A DNA stretch of 64,000 nt. Source: Bolinopsis microptera. Its lineage: Eukaryota > Ctenophora > Tentaculata > Lobata > Bolinopsidae. The notes below the pieces were generated by a model that saw only the letters and a program-made list of their open reading frames with translations, searched no databases and had not been told where the DNA came from. The DNA lies in NCBI RefSeq assembly GCF_026151205.1, contig NC_087073.1:6965001-7029000 (forward strand), written 5' to 3'. Position numbers and translations under genes: made by a program. This document shows, one piece after another, positions 35,530 through 46,173 of this stretch (the stretch's first letter is position 1; the number at the start of each line of letters is the position of its first letter).

Positions 35530-36531
35530 CTTTTAATTTATTGACCTATTATAATACCTAGTGGTAGTTTTATAGACCACATTTAATTTATTTACTTATT
35601 ATACTTAGTATTTATTTTTGGTGACTGTATCACCCAGTTTTAACATTTGATAATTGTACAGTTTATTGACGACACATTGACTGAATGTTATTTTATATTC
35701 TAATTTATATTCTAGATATTTTATTTATTTTTCAACAGACGACAACTTCCTGTTTTTTCTTCTATATTAGTTACTCATATCTCTTTTACAGACTTTTTTA
35801 CAAGGACATTGACAGATGATACTCACATTAGGCATTCATTATTGCATCTAAATTATTTCACTTGCATTAGGTTTAGAAATTTATTCTCTGGTTAACAGAT
35901 TTCAAATGTTTAATTAATTTGTAGTATGACAGTAAGGTATATAAGAAGTTATTTAATTTTGCTTGGGCTATTATTATATTGACTATTGAGGTTTAATGAT
36001 GATATGGAATTTGAATTCTATATAAATTTACACTATGTGGTTGGGGCATTTTGCATAGTAAATATGGTTACTACTCCTATATATCATATTGTTTGATTGG
36101 TATTCGATTTCTGATTATTTCTCTAGGAATATGATTATTATATCTCAATTTGGCTTTAGGTAGGGTGCCCCGCTAAAAGAACTGGATTCTTCCAGGAAGC
36201 ATCCCGTGCACAGACCTTGGTCTACATATATATTAAATTATTAACCATTCATTCTGTATGTGCACGAAAATTTATTTCAATCAATTAAAGTATATTAAAG
36301 TATATCAAAGTAGATTAAAGTATATTAAAGTATATCCCGGGTCAAAATCAAGAAAAAAAAACATATATATATATGGTCGCCCACCCCCCACCCCCCCTCC
36401 CCCAATAATTTGTATTGATATTGATTGATTGTACTGAAAACAACAGTAACCTGTTTTTTACTACTATCAAGCTTTTATTCATTACTAATATTTAACCTGA
36501 TTCTAATGATAAACAAATAAATTTATATGTT
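35530..36531. other. No gene; AAAGTATATT repeats and C-rich tract
   Basis: Contains repeated TTAAAGTATATTAAAGTATAT (36286-36335), also found at 33170-33190 and 33730-33745, followed by CCCGGGTCAAAATC and a C-rich tract (36382-36400). No coding sequence is seen. Confidence 0.5.
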
Positions 36532-39500
36532 ATGCCATGTTTAGCCTTGCCAGAAAGAAGTCTTAGCTCAAGAAAAAGAAGAAGAGCCGTTAAATTGGAT
36601 GATACCATCAGACCGAAATGGGCTTTAATCAGATTCAAAGATCTGCCCCAAGAACCCGCAGAGATTCTCCCTGTCGACAGATTAGTAAGAATAATAATAT
36701 CATATTGTAACATTTCAATTATAACTGCTACAATCGATGGGATTCAATTTCAATACTAGATGGACTTAAATTTCAATTTTTCAGTACACTGAATCAAATG
36801 AGAGAGCCGTCTGCTCCAGTGTAGCCAAAGGGGACACATGCTTCGTGACTTACGAAACAGTGGGGAAGAGTGGGGGAAAAGAAGGCAGAGACCTGTCCTG
36901 TGGAAATAATGCAGCTCATAACTGGTAAGCATTTTAAGTGTAACCCGTGCCTAACGTGCTACGGCCAAGACTTCACTATCATAATTGAAACACAAAAGTA
37001 TAAACTATTTAACTATTGTAAAACTATTATATTTGAAAATTTGCATTACATTATCGTATCACTTGTTGGTCTCTAATCAGGATAACACTTATTGATCTAT
37101 AATCTGGAGAACAATTTTGAAAATATAAAGATACTAGACAACACTGTAGTTTTGGTGCGATGGGATCACTTGATCATGGAGATCTTCGAATTGTAACCGT
37201 ATGTGCAATTCATTTTGTAACATTTCAGACCAGAAACAAAAGAAACAGGTCGAGGATGAACTGATCGATGACCAGAGCAGGTTGAAGATAAGGAAGTATG
37301 TGTTTCTCTATTTAACGGCTTAGTGGCTCAGTTGGTTAATCCGCCTGGTATTGCTTGAGGTACCAGGTTCGATTCCCGACTCTGTCACTAGCCATGGGGT
37401 GAGCGTCATCGACGCTCAGCTAAGCATCCTGAGTGGTCTATGCAGCCCCCTGGTCCACTCGGCCAAATACTCGAGAAATCGGGTGTGAGAGTTAAATGAG
37501 GAGCTGCCCATTGCAGAAAGTATGGTACACGCTACCTTAACCGTCACTGGCCTAATGTATAATTGAATCCTTCGGCTTCCTGTAATTGGCTGGTTACACA
37601 CTTGTGTAACAATGTGGCTGTTGGAATGTCCGAAGTAAAATAAGTGTTGAGATAAAATTTATACTTGAAATTAATATGTATATAATTGGATACTTTAGGT
37701 TCAAGGAAATTTAAAAATAACAGCAGAGACATTTATACATACCATTTTTAATAGGATATATTGAATTTCTCTGATTGCTTGCAGAACAATGCCGTATCCA
37801 TCATCACAAATTTATAAGCCTGGATTATTGTTTTCGATAAGTGATTATGTGACCATAAACTTCAAAATTTATTGCAGCACAAACGTAAAAAAGAGACTTG
37901 CCCCAAGAAAATCGAAGAAAAATAAGGAAGAGTCTGGGAAAAGAGCCTTATCTATGTATGGCTCTTTATCAAGGTACGAAAAGAGTAGTCCCGATCGATC
38001 CTTATTTACTTTCAAATGCTTATATTTTTTTATCCACGAAAGGCCAAACTAAACGCTTAAAATGAAATTTTATTTCAGTATTCTCCCTGAGGAAATATTG
38101 CAATCGGTACAGGAGTCAATGTAAGTTATAAGATAGTGGGTATTAAACAAGAGGCGGGGTTGATTTAAAATTCGTTTATCTAAAATTCTGTTGTTTTAAT
38201 TTTTGCATATAAGCTGACAGCTCTACTATCAATATTCTCTTTTCGCTACTATCAATGATATCTTTTCTCTGAGGATATTATAATTAAAAGACGCTCCCAT
38301 AAATTTAGAACTTAACTTGAACTAGAATTTTATTTTCAGTGAACTTCTTCCTGCTGCAGTGGAACAGGACCTCCCTAGAGCTCAGGAACCAAGGTATATT
38401 TTCTTAAAGAAAATTGTATTTTGTAGCATAGAGACTAGATAACATTCCATATTATGAGGTGGGGAATGAGACTGTAGAATAAGTCTATATAATAGGTTTT
38501 GGTGTTTCATAATTATATTCACGTATCTTTTTCATATCAGCTGACAGAAGCTCTACTATTTCATTATATCACTATTATGTCAGAAAATGTTTTAGAACTT
38601 GAAAGTTTCGAAATAGATTCGAAATAGAAAATTTTGCCCCTTACCTGGACTGACATTTTATTTTCAGCCAACTCATTCCTGCTACAGTGGAACATGAACC
38701 CAGGTATGTGTTCTTAACATGAACAGCATAATACTACGTCTATCCCTATATTTTATTCCATATAATCGACTCTTCTATTGTTATTGTATATTTGTAATCT
38801 TTCTTCACTCTTATGACGTAGATCATAAAGTTAAATAGTTGGTGACGAATTTTGCGAGTGGAGAATCTTACTTCGTTATTAACTATCAATCTATATTACA
38901 TATTGTGGGAAATAATCATGGCTGCATGCACATTTTACTACTTTAAATTATTCCCGAAAACAAATCTGAACAAATTTCATTATGATTCTTAGGAGTAATT
39001 TACTCTTTAAACAACACGAATTTACTCTTTAAACAACACGCTAGACATAACTAACTATGTCCATTAAACATGAAATAAGATGATGCTTTATCTTTATTTC
39101 CTTATATAATTGTTTCAGGTCCCCAACCATCGAGCCTTTAAGTCCCTCCCCTGCGACTAGCATATCAAGGTACATATAAAGTTCGGTATGGTACATTAGT
39201 TAAGCACAATCAATATCTTGGAAGTATGTTTTAGATAAAATTGATATCCATGCAATTTATAATTACGTCTAAATTTTTATCATTATTTATCTGAATCTCT
39301 TCAGGACTCATTGGTCTCCCATGACAAGCACCCCCACGACACCTTTCTCCCAAGTTATCGACCCGCTCCACAACTATGAGTTAATGAAGAGAGTAATGGA
39401 GGATGCCCTTGCACCGTACAAGCAGGATTTGGAGAAGGTGAAGGAGAAGACTAAGTGCTACAAGCGAGAATTGGAGGAGGTGAAGGAAGAGATGAAGAGC

Positions 39501-39576
39501 TACAAGCGAGAATTGGAGGAGGTGAAGGAAGAGCTGAAGTGTTCTAAGAGAAGGAAAAGGAACAAGCCCGGCCCTG
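36532..39576 (+). CDS. Multi-exon gene with BEN-protein-like N-terminus and coiled coil
   Basis: Plus-strand exons: 36532-36684, 36785-36924, 37229-37295, 37878-37973, 38079-38120, 38340-38393, 38668-38703, 39119-39169 and 39305-39576. From 37295 onward the small exons are all phase 2, so any could be skipped without shifting frame. Exon 1 reads KWALIRFKDLPQEPAEILPV, the 'KWA.V.F....EVVP' opening that commonly precedes BEN domains; exon 2 has KGDTCFVTYE and CPVEIMQLIT. Middle exons are Pro/Glu-rich with a repeated LLPAAVEQ/LIPATVEH motif. Exon 9 holds a three-fold heptad coil (YKRELEEVKEEM, about 14 residues each) and a basic KRRKRNK. No BEN domain is visible; one further exon at 42194-42216 would end the frame quickly. 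Exon 2 is 140 bp, one base off the length needed to join its two frames: a frameshift or sequence error in a G run near 36873. Function unknown. Confidence 0.65.
37317..37640 (+). mobile_element. tRNA-derived SINE
   Basis: The head has a tRNA-like A box (GTGGCTCAGTTGG, about 37323-37335) and a B box (GGTTCGATTCC, about 37367-37377) at normal tRNA spacing. The acceptor ends do not pair and no CCA-compatible end follows, so this is not a working tRNA. About 250 bp of non-tRNA body follow, ending near AATGTGGCTGTTGGAATGTC, a common SINE-like tail. It sits in an intron of the BEN-like gene. The 3' boundary is approximate. Confidence 0.75.
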
Positions 39577-39601
39577 GTATGTACCAAATCGTATTTATAT
39601 A

Positions 39602-39881
39602 CTGATAGTTGGATAATATCTGGTTGAGAGACAAGGACAAGTGAAACAAGGAAGTTAGGAATGAAGGCAAATTTTCGGCGTCAACGCCATCTTCAGGCTA
39701 AAATTGGTATAAACATTAGTATTAAATTATAAATGGTTCTACTTTAAAACTAGTTAAAATGTCGAATCAAATCACACACACTGAATACTGGTATTACATA
39801 AAATGGTGAAGTCCACACGTTTTAAATTCTGTCCTATGACATACTACTAATATCCTCAACCGGATATTATCCAACTATCAG
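39602..39881. mobile_element. 280-bp MITE with TA target duplication (Tc1/mariner-like)
   Basis: The terminal inverted repeat CTGATAGTTGGATAATATC (about 27 bp with one mismatch) is present at both ends, and TA flanks each end (39600-39601, 39882-39883). There is no coding capacity. Size, repeat and TA duplication fit a Tc1/mariner-derived MITE. It begins only 25 bp beyond the splice donor of exon 9 of the BEN-like gene. Confidence 0.9.
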
Positions 39882-40059
39882 TATTTCAATCATGAGACTA
39901 ATAAACAGCGAACTACTCCATCATTTGATAAATCGTATTTAGTCTCATCTTTATAGGTTGATGGCCCATAAAAGTTAATATTGGTGGATATTGGTCAATT
40001 TTGGTGGATATTAGAGATATTGGTCAAGCAAATACAGAAATGGCTAAAATATGTCATCT

Positions 40060-41694
40060 CAGGGGTGTAGGAATGATTTTCTTCATGGGGGGGCCAAATT
40101 CTAAAAATTTTTTGGCGCTTCGCGCCACAGCCTAAATTTTTCGGCGCTTCGCGCCAAAGCCTGGATTTCGAGGGTAAGGACAAAAGAAAATTGCAGCATG
40201 TGCGGTATTGCGATTTTTCAGATCCTGGCCTCACGACAAATCGCGATTTTTTCAGTTCTCCGCGTCAAATTGCGCATTTTCCTTCAAATCTGAGGACCAA
40301 ATTCGCGTATTTTCCTCCAAATCTGTGGGCCAAATATCACGTTTTCTATCATTAGTATATGAAACCAATCAGTAGCACATCAACAACCTTCCGAATGTAG
40401 GTACGGACTTCAAAAAAACCGAAAAATATATTTTCGGCTCAGAATGATCAGGGTAGCATGAAACATGAACAAAAGTAATTTCCAAAAAACTTTGAAAAAT
40501 TTTGACTTGGAAAATTTTCGGTCCGAGTCATTCTCGATACGTACCTCTGAAAGCAGAGCTCCCGCTTTCGAGCTCGTATTACGAAGGGGAGGCCTGCCTT
40601 CCGAGATCGCATTACAAAGGTGAACCCTGGAGTCCAAAATCGTATACCAAAGGGTAGGTGCGGACTTCGAAAACGGAAAAAATATTTTCGGCTCAGAATG
40701 ATCAGGGTAGCATGAAACATGAATAAAAGTAGTTTCCAGAAAAACTTTGAAAAATTTTGACTTTCAAAATTTGTAACTTAGAAAATTTGTCGGTCCGAGT
40801 CATTCTCGATACGTACCTCTGAAAGCAGAGCTCCCGCTTTCGAGCTCGTATTGCGAAGGGGAGGCCTGCCTTCCGAGATCGCATTACAAAGGGGAACCCT
40901 CGAGATCAAAATCGTATATCGAACTTCGAAAACCGAAAAAAATATTTTCGGCTCAGAATGATCAGGGTAGCAAGGTTTACAAATAGCATGAAACATAAAC
41001 AAAAGTAATTTCCAGAAAAACTTTGAAAAATTTTGACTTGGAAAATTTTCGGTCCGAGTCATTCTCGATACGTACCTCTGAAAGCAGAGCTCCCGCTTTC
41101 GAGCTCGAATTGCGAAGGGGGGGGGGGGGGGGGGGGGGGGCTGCCTTCCGAGATCGCATTACAAAGGGGAACCCTCGAGTCCAAAATCGTATATCGAAGG
41201 GTAGGTGCGGACTTCGAAAACCGAAAAAAATATTTTCGGCTCAGAATGATCAGGGTAGCATGAAACATGAACAAAAGTAATTTCCAGAAAAACTTTGAAA
41301 AATTTTGACTTAGAAAATTTTCGGTCCGAGTCATTCTCGATACGTACCTCTGAAAGCAGAGCTCCAGCTTCCGAGCTCGTATTGCGAAGGGGAGGCCTGC
41401 CTTCCGGGATCGCATTACAAAGGTGAACCCTGGAGTCCAAAATTATATATCGAACTTCGAAAACCGAAAAAAAATATTTTTGGCACATAATGATCAGGGT
41501 AGCATGAAACATGAACAAAAGTAGTTTCCAAGAAAACTTTGAAAATTTTTGACTTTCAAAATTTGTAACTTAGAAAATTTTCGGGAAAAAAATTTTTAGA
41601 AACCTAAATTAAAAAGTTGGCCTTTTTTGGCCCTTTGTCCAGATTTCATGAGGGGGCGATGGCCCCCCCTGCCCCCCCGCTTCCTACACCCCTG
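40060..41694. mobile_element. Non-autonomous hAT element carrying an internal satellite
   Basis: The ends are CAGGGGTGTAGGAA and TTCCTACACCCCTG. The flanks are an exact 8-bp duplication, TGTCATCT (40052-40059 and 41695-41702). CAG-type ends and 8-bp duplication are hAT hallmarks. It has no transposase. The interior is almost wholly a tandem array, plus sub-terminal G-rich/C-rich and TTGGCGCTTCGCGCC hairpin sequences. Confidence 0.92.
40400..41590. repeat. Five-copy ~243-288 bp satellite inside the hAT element
   Basis: The anchor GGCTCAGAATGATCAGGGTA occurs at 40436, 40690, 40950 and 41238, with a diverged copy near 41481. Each unit also carries TCGGTCCGAGTCATTCTCGA and CTCCCGCTTTCGAGCTCGTA. 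A run of 22 G (about 41119-41140) interrupts one copy. The mirrored ORFs on both strands are repeat artefacts. Confidence 0.93.
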
Positions 41695-42474
41695 TGTCAT
41701 CTAACAATAATAACACGATCAACTTTGACTAATCGTCCATCTTTCTCCATTTCGTCTAGAGTCTGACCTACCCGTTCTGAATTGAAATGATTAAAACATA
41801 ACACATAGTACCCACAATGAATACATAGTACCTACATTCAAATTTTCATATTACCCATACTGACGAACATGCCATGCCCCTCCTTTGAGGGGGTGCCCCT
41901 CCATGCCCCTCTAAATTTTTCTCTGTTGGTCAGTATGCTATTACCATATTATTACGTTTTAACGATGAGCACTTGTTATATACATTTCTAATATCACTGT
42001 ATGTATGGTCGTCTGGCAGCATTGCTGTTGTTCTTGTTTGCGCCAAACCTGAACATTCTAGTCTTGGAGGTTCCCATGAGAATGGTGGAGTTCTTGTTCT
42101 TCTACTAAACGTAGTAACAGGAAACAGGGTAGGCTGATAAACTCACTAACAATAATAGTGGCGTCCTAACAAGACGTACTTCTTATATTTCAGGGTTTCA
42201 CATCTTTCTAATCTGAACGTGCCTTCGCCTCATACTGATATGTCGCCAAACTTGTTTTTAATTTAAAAATTGAGGATCAGTGTATTAGAGTTTGTTCAAG
42301 TTTGTTATATAACTGATGGAAATAGGTGTTAAAAAGCTCTGGGTCCCGAATAACGGGAGCCGGGAGCCTTACAAATAAAAACTCGGTGAATTTAACTGTT
42401 CTACTTACTTTAGGTACTTTAGGTTGGTTTGGCAGGGATTGCTTCTGGACAACAGTAACTAGTACGTCCTCCAT

Positions 42475-43274
42475 TCATTCCTGGTTCAGATCTTTCTGTA
42501 GATTCCATTCCAGGAGTGAGTTGTTGGTGATGGCGGTGTATCCTTTGGTTGGCGGGGTATCGGGAAACGTCTCCAAAAATCGAGCAAGTGATACCTTGAA
42601 GGGTCCTAGGGCAGTTAAACTGTTCACTTGTCGTGGGAGGAGGTTCCATAGTCTCGCTGCATTCACTCCAAAGGAATTCTCGTAATGAGTGGCCACTGAT
42701 CGTTGCGATTTGTTGTTCAGTGGTGGGACTATGGCTTTTATGCCATGTCGAGCGTTTTCCTTGAATACCATGTTGATGTCATTTGGAGCAAGGTCGTTTG
42801 CCATCTTCCATGTATGGATCAGGATGTATCGCTCTCTCCGCCTCTGCAGGGAGAGCAGGTCCAGCTTCTTAAGACGGTCCCAATAGTCCAATTGCTGACA
42901 ACCTAAGATACGGCGAGTGTAGTTCCTCTGAACATTTTCGATTGCTTCTATATCTGTGATTTTGCTGGGGTTCCAGACCGGGCAACAGTATTCTAGCCTG
43001 CTCCTCACCATTGTTTTGAAAAGGGTGAGCATCAGGAAAGGTGATCTGTCACTGAAGACACTGAAGACCCACGATGCCATTTTCTTAGCAGTTTTCAGCA
43101 TCTGATGGATATGGGGCGTCCACGAGCAGTCATTTGAGAGGAGTACTCCAAGGTCTCTGACTGTTTGCGTTGGTTCGATAATTTCCCCGTTTGTTGAGCT
43201 GTAGCTGTAGTCTTCGTTGGAGAAGGGGAGTTCTCTCAATAGCAGGGATTTATTCAGCTTGTAACTGTTCTAGC
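42475..43274 (-). pseudogene. Non-LTR retrotransposon ORF2 3' fragment
   Basis: A frame open from a stop just above 43274 down to 42475. It contains QTVRDLGVLLSNDCSW, then HIHQML, LFKTMVRSRLEYCCPVWNP, ENVQRNYTRRILG, the YWDRLKKLDLLSLQRRRERY stretch, and AARLWNLLP. This is the standard thumb-to-C-terminus signature of CR1/Jockey-like ORF2 proteins. The endonuclease and catalytic RT core are missing, so it is a 5'-truncated insertion. It is uninterrupted over 254 codons, hence fairly young. Confidence 0.88.
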
Positions 43275-43835
43275 TGTAAGATAGATCAGCATCCAGCATG
43301 GTTGGTCACTAGTGGAGTGTTCTTGTAGGGTTTCTCTGTAGGACCAGCTGTGCAGTGAACAGGAGAAGATTCTGTGGTAGTTATTGTATAATACCTGGCA
43401 ATTTGGAAATTGAGGGTCGCAGGTGCTGGCCACCCTTGCCTAAAAGGCTGTACTTTCTCCGTGTAAGAGAGACCTAACTTTGGTGTCTGTGCTTCTATTT
43501 GAGCAGCGAGGAAAGTGATACCTGGTGTTATCGAGAGGAAATATATAAGTAACTGAGACAGTAACTACACAATCTATGATAATGATAACTAGTGAAAAGT
43601 CTCTATATTAGTCAAATTTAGACAATGATAATGATAACTAGAATGATATATTAGTCAATAGCTTACCAAAATACCCACAAGGCACAGCACACACTCACAC
43701 TCACTGCTGAGACTAGCAAAGAGAAATATTACACTACTTGAGCAGCTCAGCGAGGAAAGAACAGTTGGTATAGTGATTGTTCTTAGGAGGCTAGCTAGGT
43801 CCATCTCGAGACCCACTTTCCCTTCAGTTTTAAGC

Positions 43836-44409
43836 TGCTGAAGGAGTCCGGGGTTGCTGATTCTTCTTTAAGACAGTTACTTCCTGTCTTAAGGAGTTTA
43901 ACTCCTTCATCACTTCCGTCATCCACTGAAAATGAAATTAATCACATTTTCAAAGGGTAATCATTATACCACTTTGTATCAAAAACTTTGATGAATATAG
44001 TATTGATGTCAATGAACATGAAACTTCTAATAGGTAATAAGGAATAATTCATACTGTTTGCTGGGTGTATCCTGGAGGCTCTGTGTTTACCCTTGTTACC
44101 TCTGTGTTTACCGACGGTGATAACTATCTGATCAGGTATCAAACCAGAGGGGCCAGCATGGTTGGCAACAGGAGTAAAATCAGGAACAGCTGCTGCTGTT
44201 GGAGGACTAGGGAGGGTGGCGGAAGAAAGCCCAGCTGTAGGACTAAGGGCGGCAGAGGCGACAGAGGGCCCAGCTGTAGGACTACGGGGGGCTGCGGCAG
44301 AGGGCCCAGCTCTAGGACTAGGAGGGGCAGGAATGGTGGCGAGGAAGGGTTGGGGACAGATGGCAGGCTGGGGGCTGCCCTCATATAGGCGAAAATTGGT
44401 TGTGCTCAC
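43836..44409 (-). CDS. Pro/Ala-rich ORF with adjacent coiled-coil exon, unrecognised
   Basis: The frame at 44409-43942 has about 100 residues of degenerate PSPTAGPS-type repeats, then a basic GKHRGNKGKHR stretch. Below it, an AG acceptor at about 43930 opens a short frame reading WMTEVMKELNSLRQEVTVL, a likely coiled coil, and ends SAA plus stop. I could not join the two frames in phase. It could be part of a host gene or the ORF1 of a retroelement. Low confidence. Confidence 0.25.
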
Positions 44410-45735
44410 GCCCCAGTGGAATAAATTTTAAATATGACTAGGAATCCATTTTGGGAAGAAAAAAAGGCTATATATTTTTCGGCCGCTTTGCGGCCGACTT
44501 GTCACTGGTCAGCTCTTCTCCCAGGTCAAGATTAGTTTGAAATGCTTAGCGTATCCATTAGAATAATTACCGGATGAATATGCAATTGCAAATTTTGAAA
44601 TTAAATAAAAAATTTCTGAGAATTCTTTAATTTATTTGAAACGCAAGGAAATATTTTTTAAAAGAAGTATACACCCTAGCCCACAGCCTAGTCTTTCATA
44701 CGAACACGGTAGATCGTGTTGTAAGATTTGACTCTCATCAGCGTGATGAACGATTCGCTACTCTGAAAGTGGCTTCGACCTTGTGTCGATATTTATGGCC
44801 TGACTTTGGATCTGAAGCTTGCTTCTGCCAGGTTAGATACAATATTGGACAATAAACAATGATAAACTTCGGACTTAAAGCGGGATAGGGATGTATAATG
44901 GAGGGGGTTGTCTGCACTGTACTCTAGATGATCTAGGATGTGAAGCTTGCTTAAGCCTAGAACACACGAGTTCCCCTGATATAGTAGCAATGGCTAGATT
45001 CACTTCCTTCCCACTTGCACTGTTGTTGACTTGTAGCTACAATATTAAATTGATTCGTGGAAATCGGTCTCGGATGTGAAGCTTCCTTAAGCGCCAAACC
45101 CTGAGAATACTGTATTACTCGAACTTCGAGAATTTTCTAAATGAATCTAGACTAAAGGAGCCAACTTGAATCCATAAAATTTTGAATGCTACATTTTAAA
45201 ATACCGCTCTATATTTACACCGTTCACCAGTTAATATGGCTGGGAGGATTGGGAGGATTCATATTAGATTGTCGATTGTTTAAGATTAACTTGATATTTT
45301 AGCGTATCAGAGCTGAAATTTTGCATGACTATTTCAAATGACTATTTTACATGACTATTTTTTCATATTCCGGGATGTTGAGGAAGGAGGAATGGATAGC
45401 TCGCGTTTTCTGCGCGTTTTTTGGTGTCTGAATGCGCAAAAAATAGTCAAGCAATCTTATAGGTAAGAAATAGTCATGGAATCTAGGAATGCGCTCGATT
45501 CGAACTTCGAGTCGATAAAATGATGTAACATCGCGTTAGCCCTGAGAGCGACCAATTTTGATTTAATTTTAAATTAATGTGAATATTTTTTCCACAAGAA
45601 TCTTTTTTTACCGGTTATCAACAAATTTTGACTAGGTGTTAAATTCCTGGACGCCTGACTATTTGCCACTGGGGCTCACGCACCAATCGAGCTCGTCAAT
45701 TAAAGCAAGAGCTGACCAGTGACCAGTTGTATAAA
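44396..45735. repeat. Segment with inverted-repeat ends
   Basis: GTCACTGGTCAGCTCTT near 44496 and its complement AAGAGCTGACCAGTGAC near 45706 form a strong inverted pair. CGCCCCAGTGG (44412) and CCACTGGGGC (45667) form a second. Inside are three GAAGCTTGCTT-type repeats (about 44813, 44943, 45077). Possibly a DNA-transposon relic; no target duplication was identified. Confidence 0.5.
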
Positions 45736-45837
45736 TTACGAATAGATAAAATGATTATAGATTGAATACTGTTATCGAATATTTCGTACAATAAAAACAC
45801 TTCAATATATAGTAAGAAGTAGAAAAACAAGTATAAA

Positions 45838-46173
45838 TCATATACAAAATACAAATAATTGTTTAAAAAGAAATAAACAAAGCATCTTCAAACGCCGTGC
45901 GCAAAGTTCTCTGGTGGCGGCGAAGCAGGGGGCCAGGTAGGCGGTGCTCGGGGAGGAAGGGCTTTCCTGGAAATACGCCGGAGGTTGGGTATCCATCCTT
46001 AAATCGTAGTTGGCAGCTTGTTTGGCGTAGAACTCGATCTCCACCCGAAGGTCCCTTATTGTGCGCTCTGCTCTTCTTAACTTTTTCCTCATAGCTTCCA
46101 ACTCGCGCAAATCGTCACTGTAAGCTGTCGTCGGGGACGATACTGCTTTTATCAGGTCTCTAGAAGTTGCCAT
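45838..46173 (-). CDS. Small coiled-coil ORF with PPxY motif, copy A
   Basis: A 111-codon frame. It starts MATSRDLIKAVSS, then a helical region DDLRELEAMRKKLRRAERTI followed by RDLRVEIEFYAKQAA (heptad-like), then MDTQPPAYFQ (a PPxY motif) and SPSSPSTA. The last 30 residues are probably out-of-family. Two other copies exist at 52002-52115 and 53113-53340 on the same strand, and the flanks are also shared (AAAACACTTCAATATA downstream; GTAACTAAA and GGTTAGAAAAAT upstream). The unit is therefore a repeated element, not a single-copy gene. I do not recognise the family. PPxY motifs bind WW domains. Confidence 0.5.
   Translation of the reverse strand: MATSRDLIKAVSSPTTAYSDDLRELEAMRKKLRRAERTIRDLRVEIEFYAKQAANYDLRMDTQPPAYFQESPSSPSTAYLAPCFAATRELCARRLKMLCLFLFKQLFVFCI

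Noticed and set aside
34079..35536. Mirrored ORFs on both strands at each end of the palindrome
   Set aside because: They are the same arm sequence read twice; the frames have no domain.
37317..37386. Functional tRNA gene
   Set aside because: A and B boxes are present, but the acceptor stem does not pair and a SINE body follows.
40410..41518. Cluster of ORFs on both strands in the hAT satellite
   Set aside because: All come from the ~260-bp tandem repeat.
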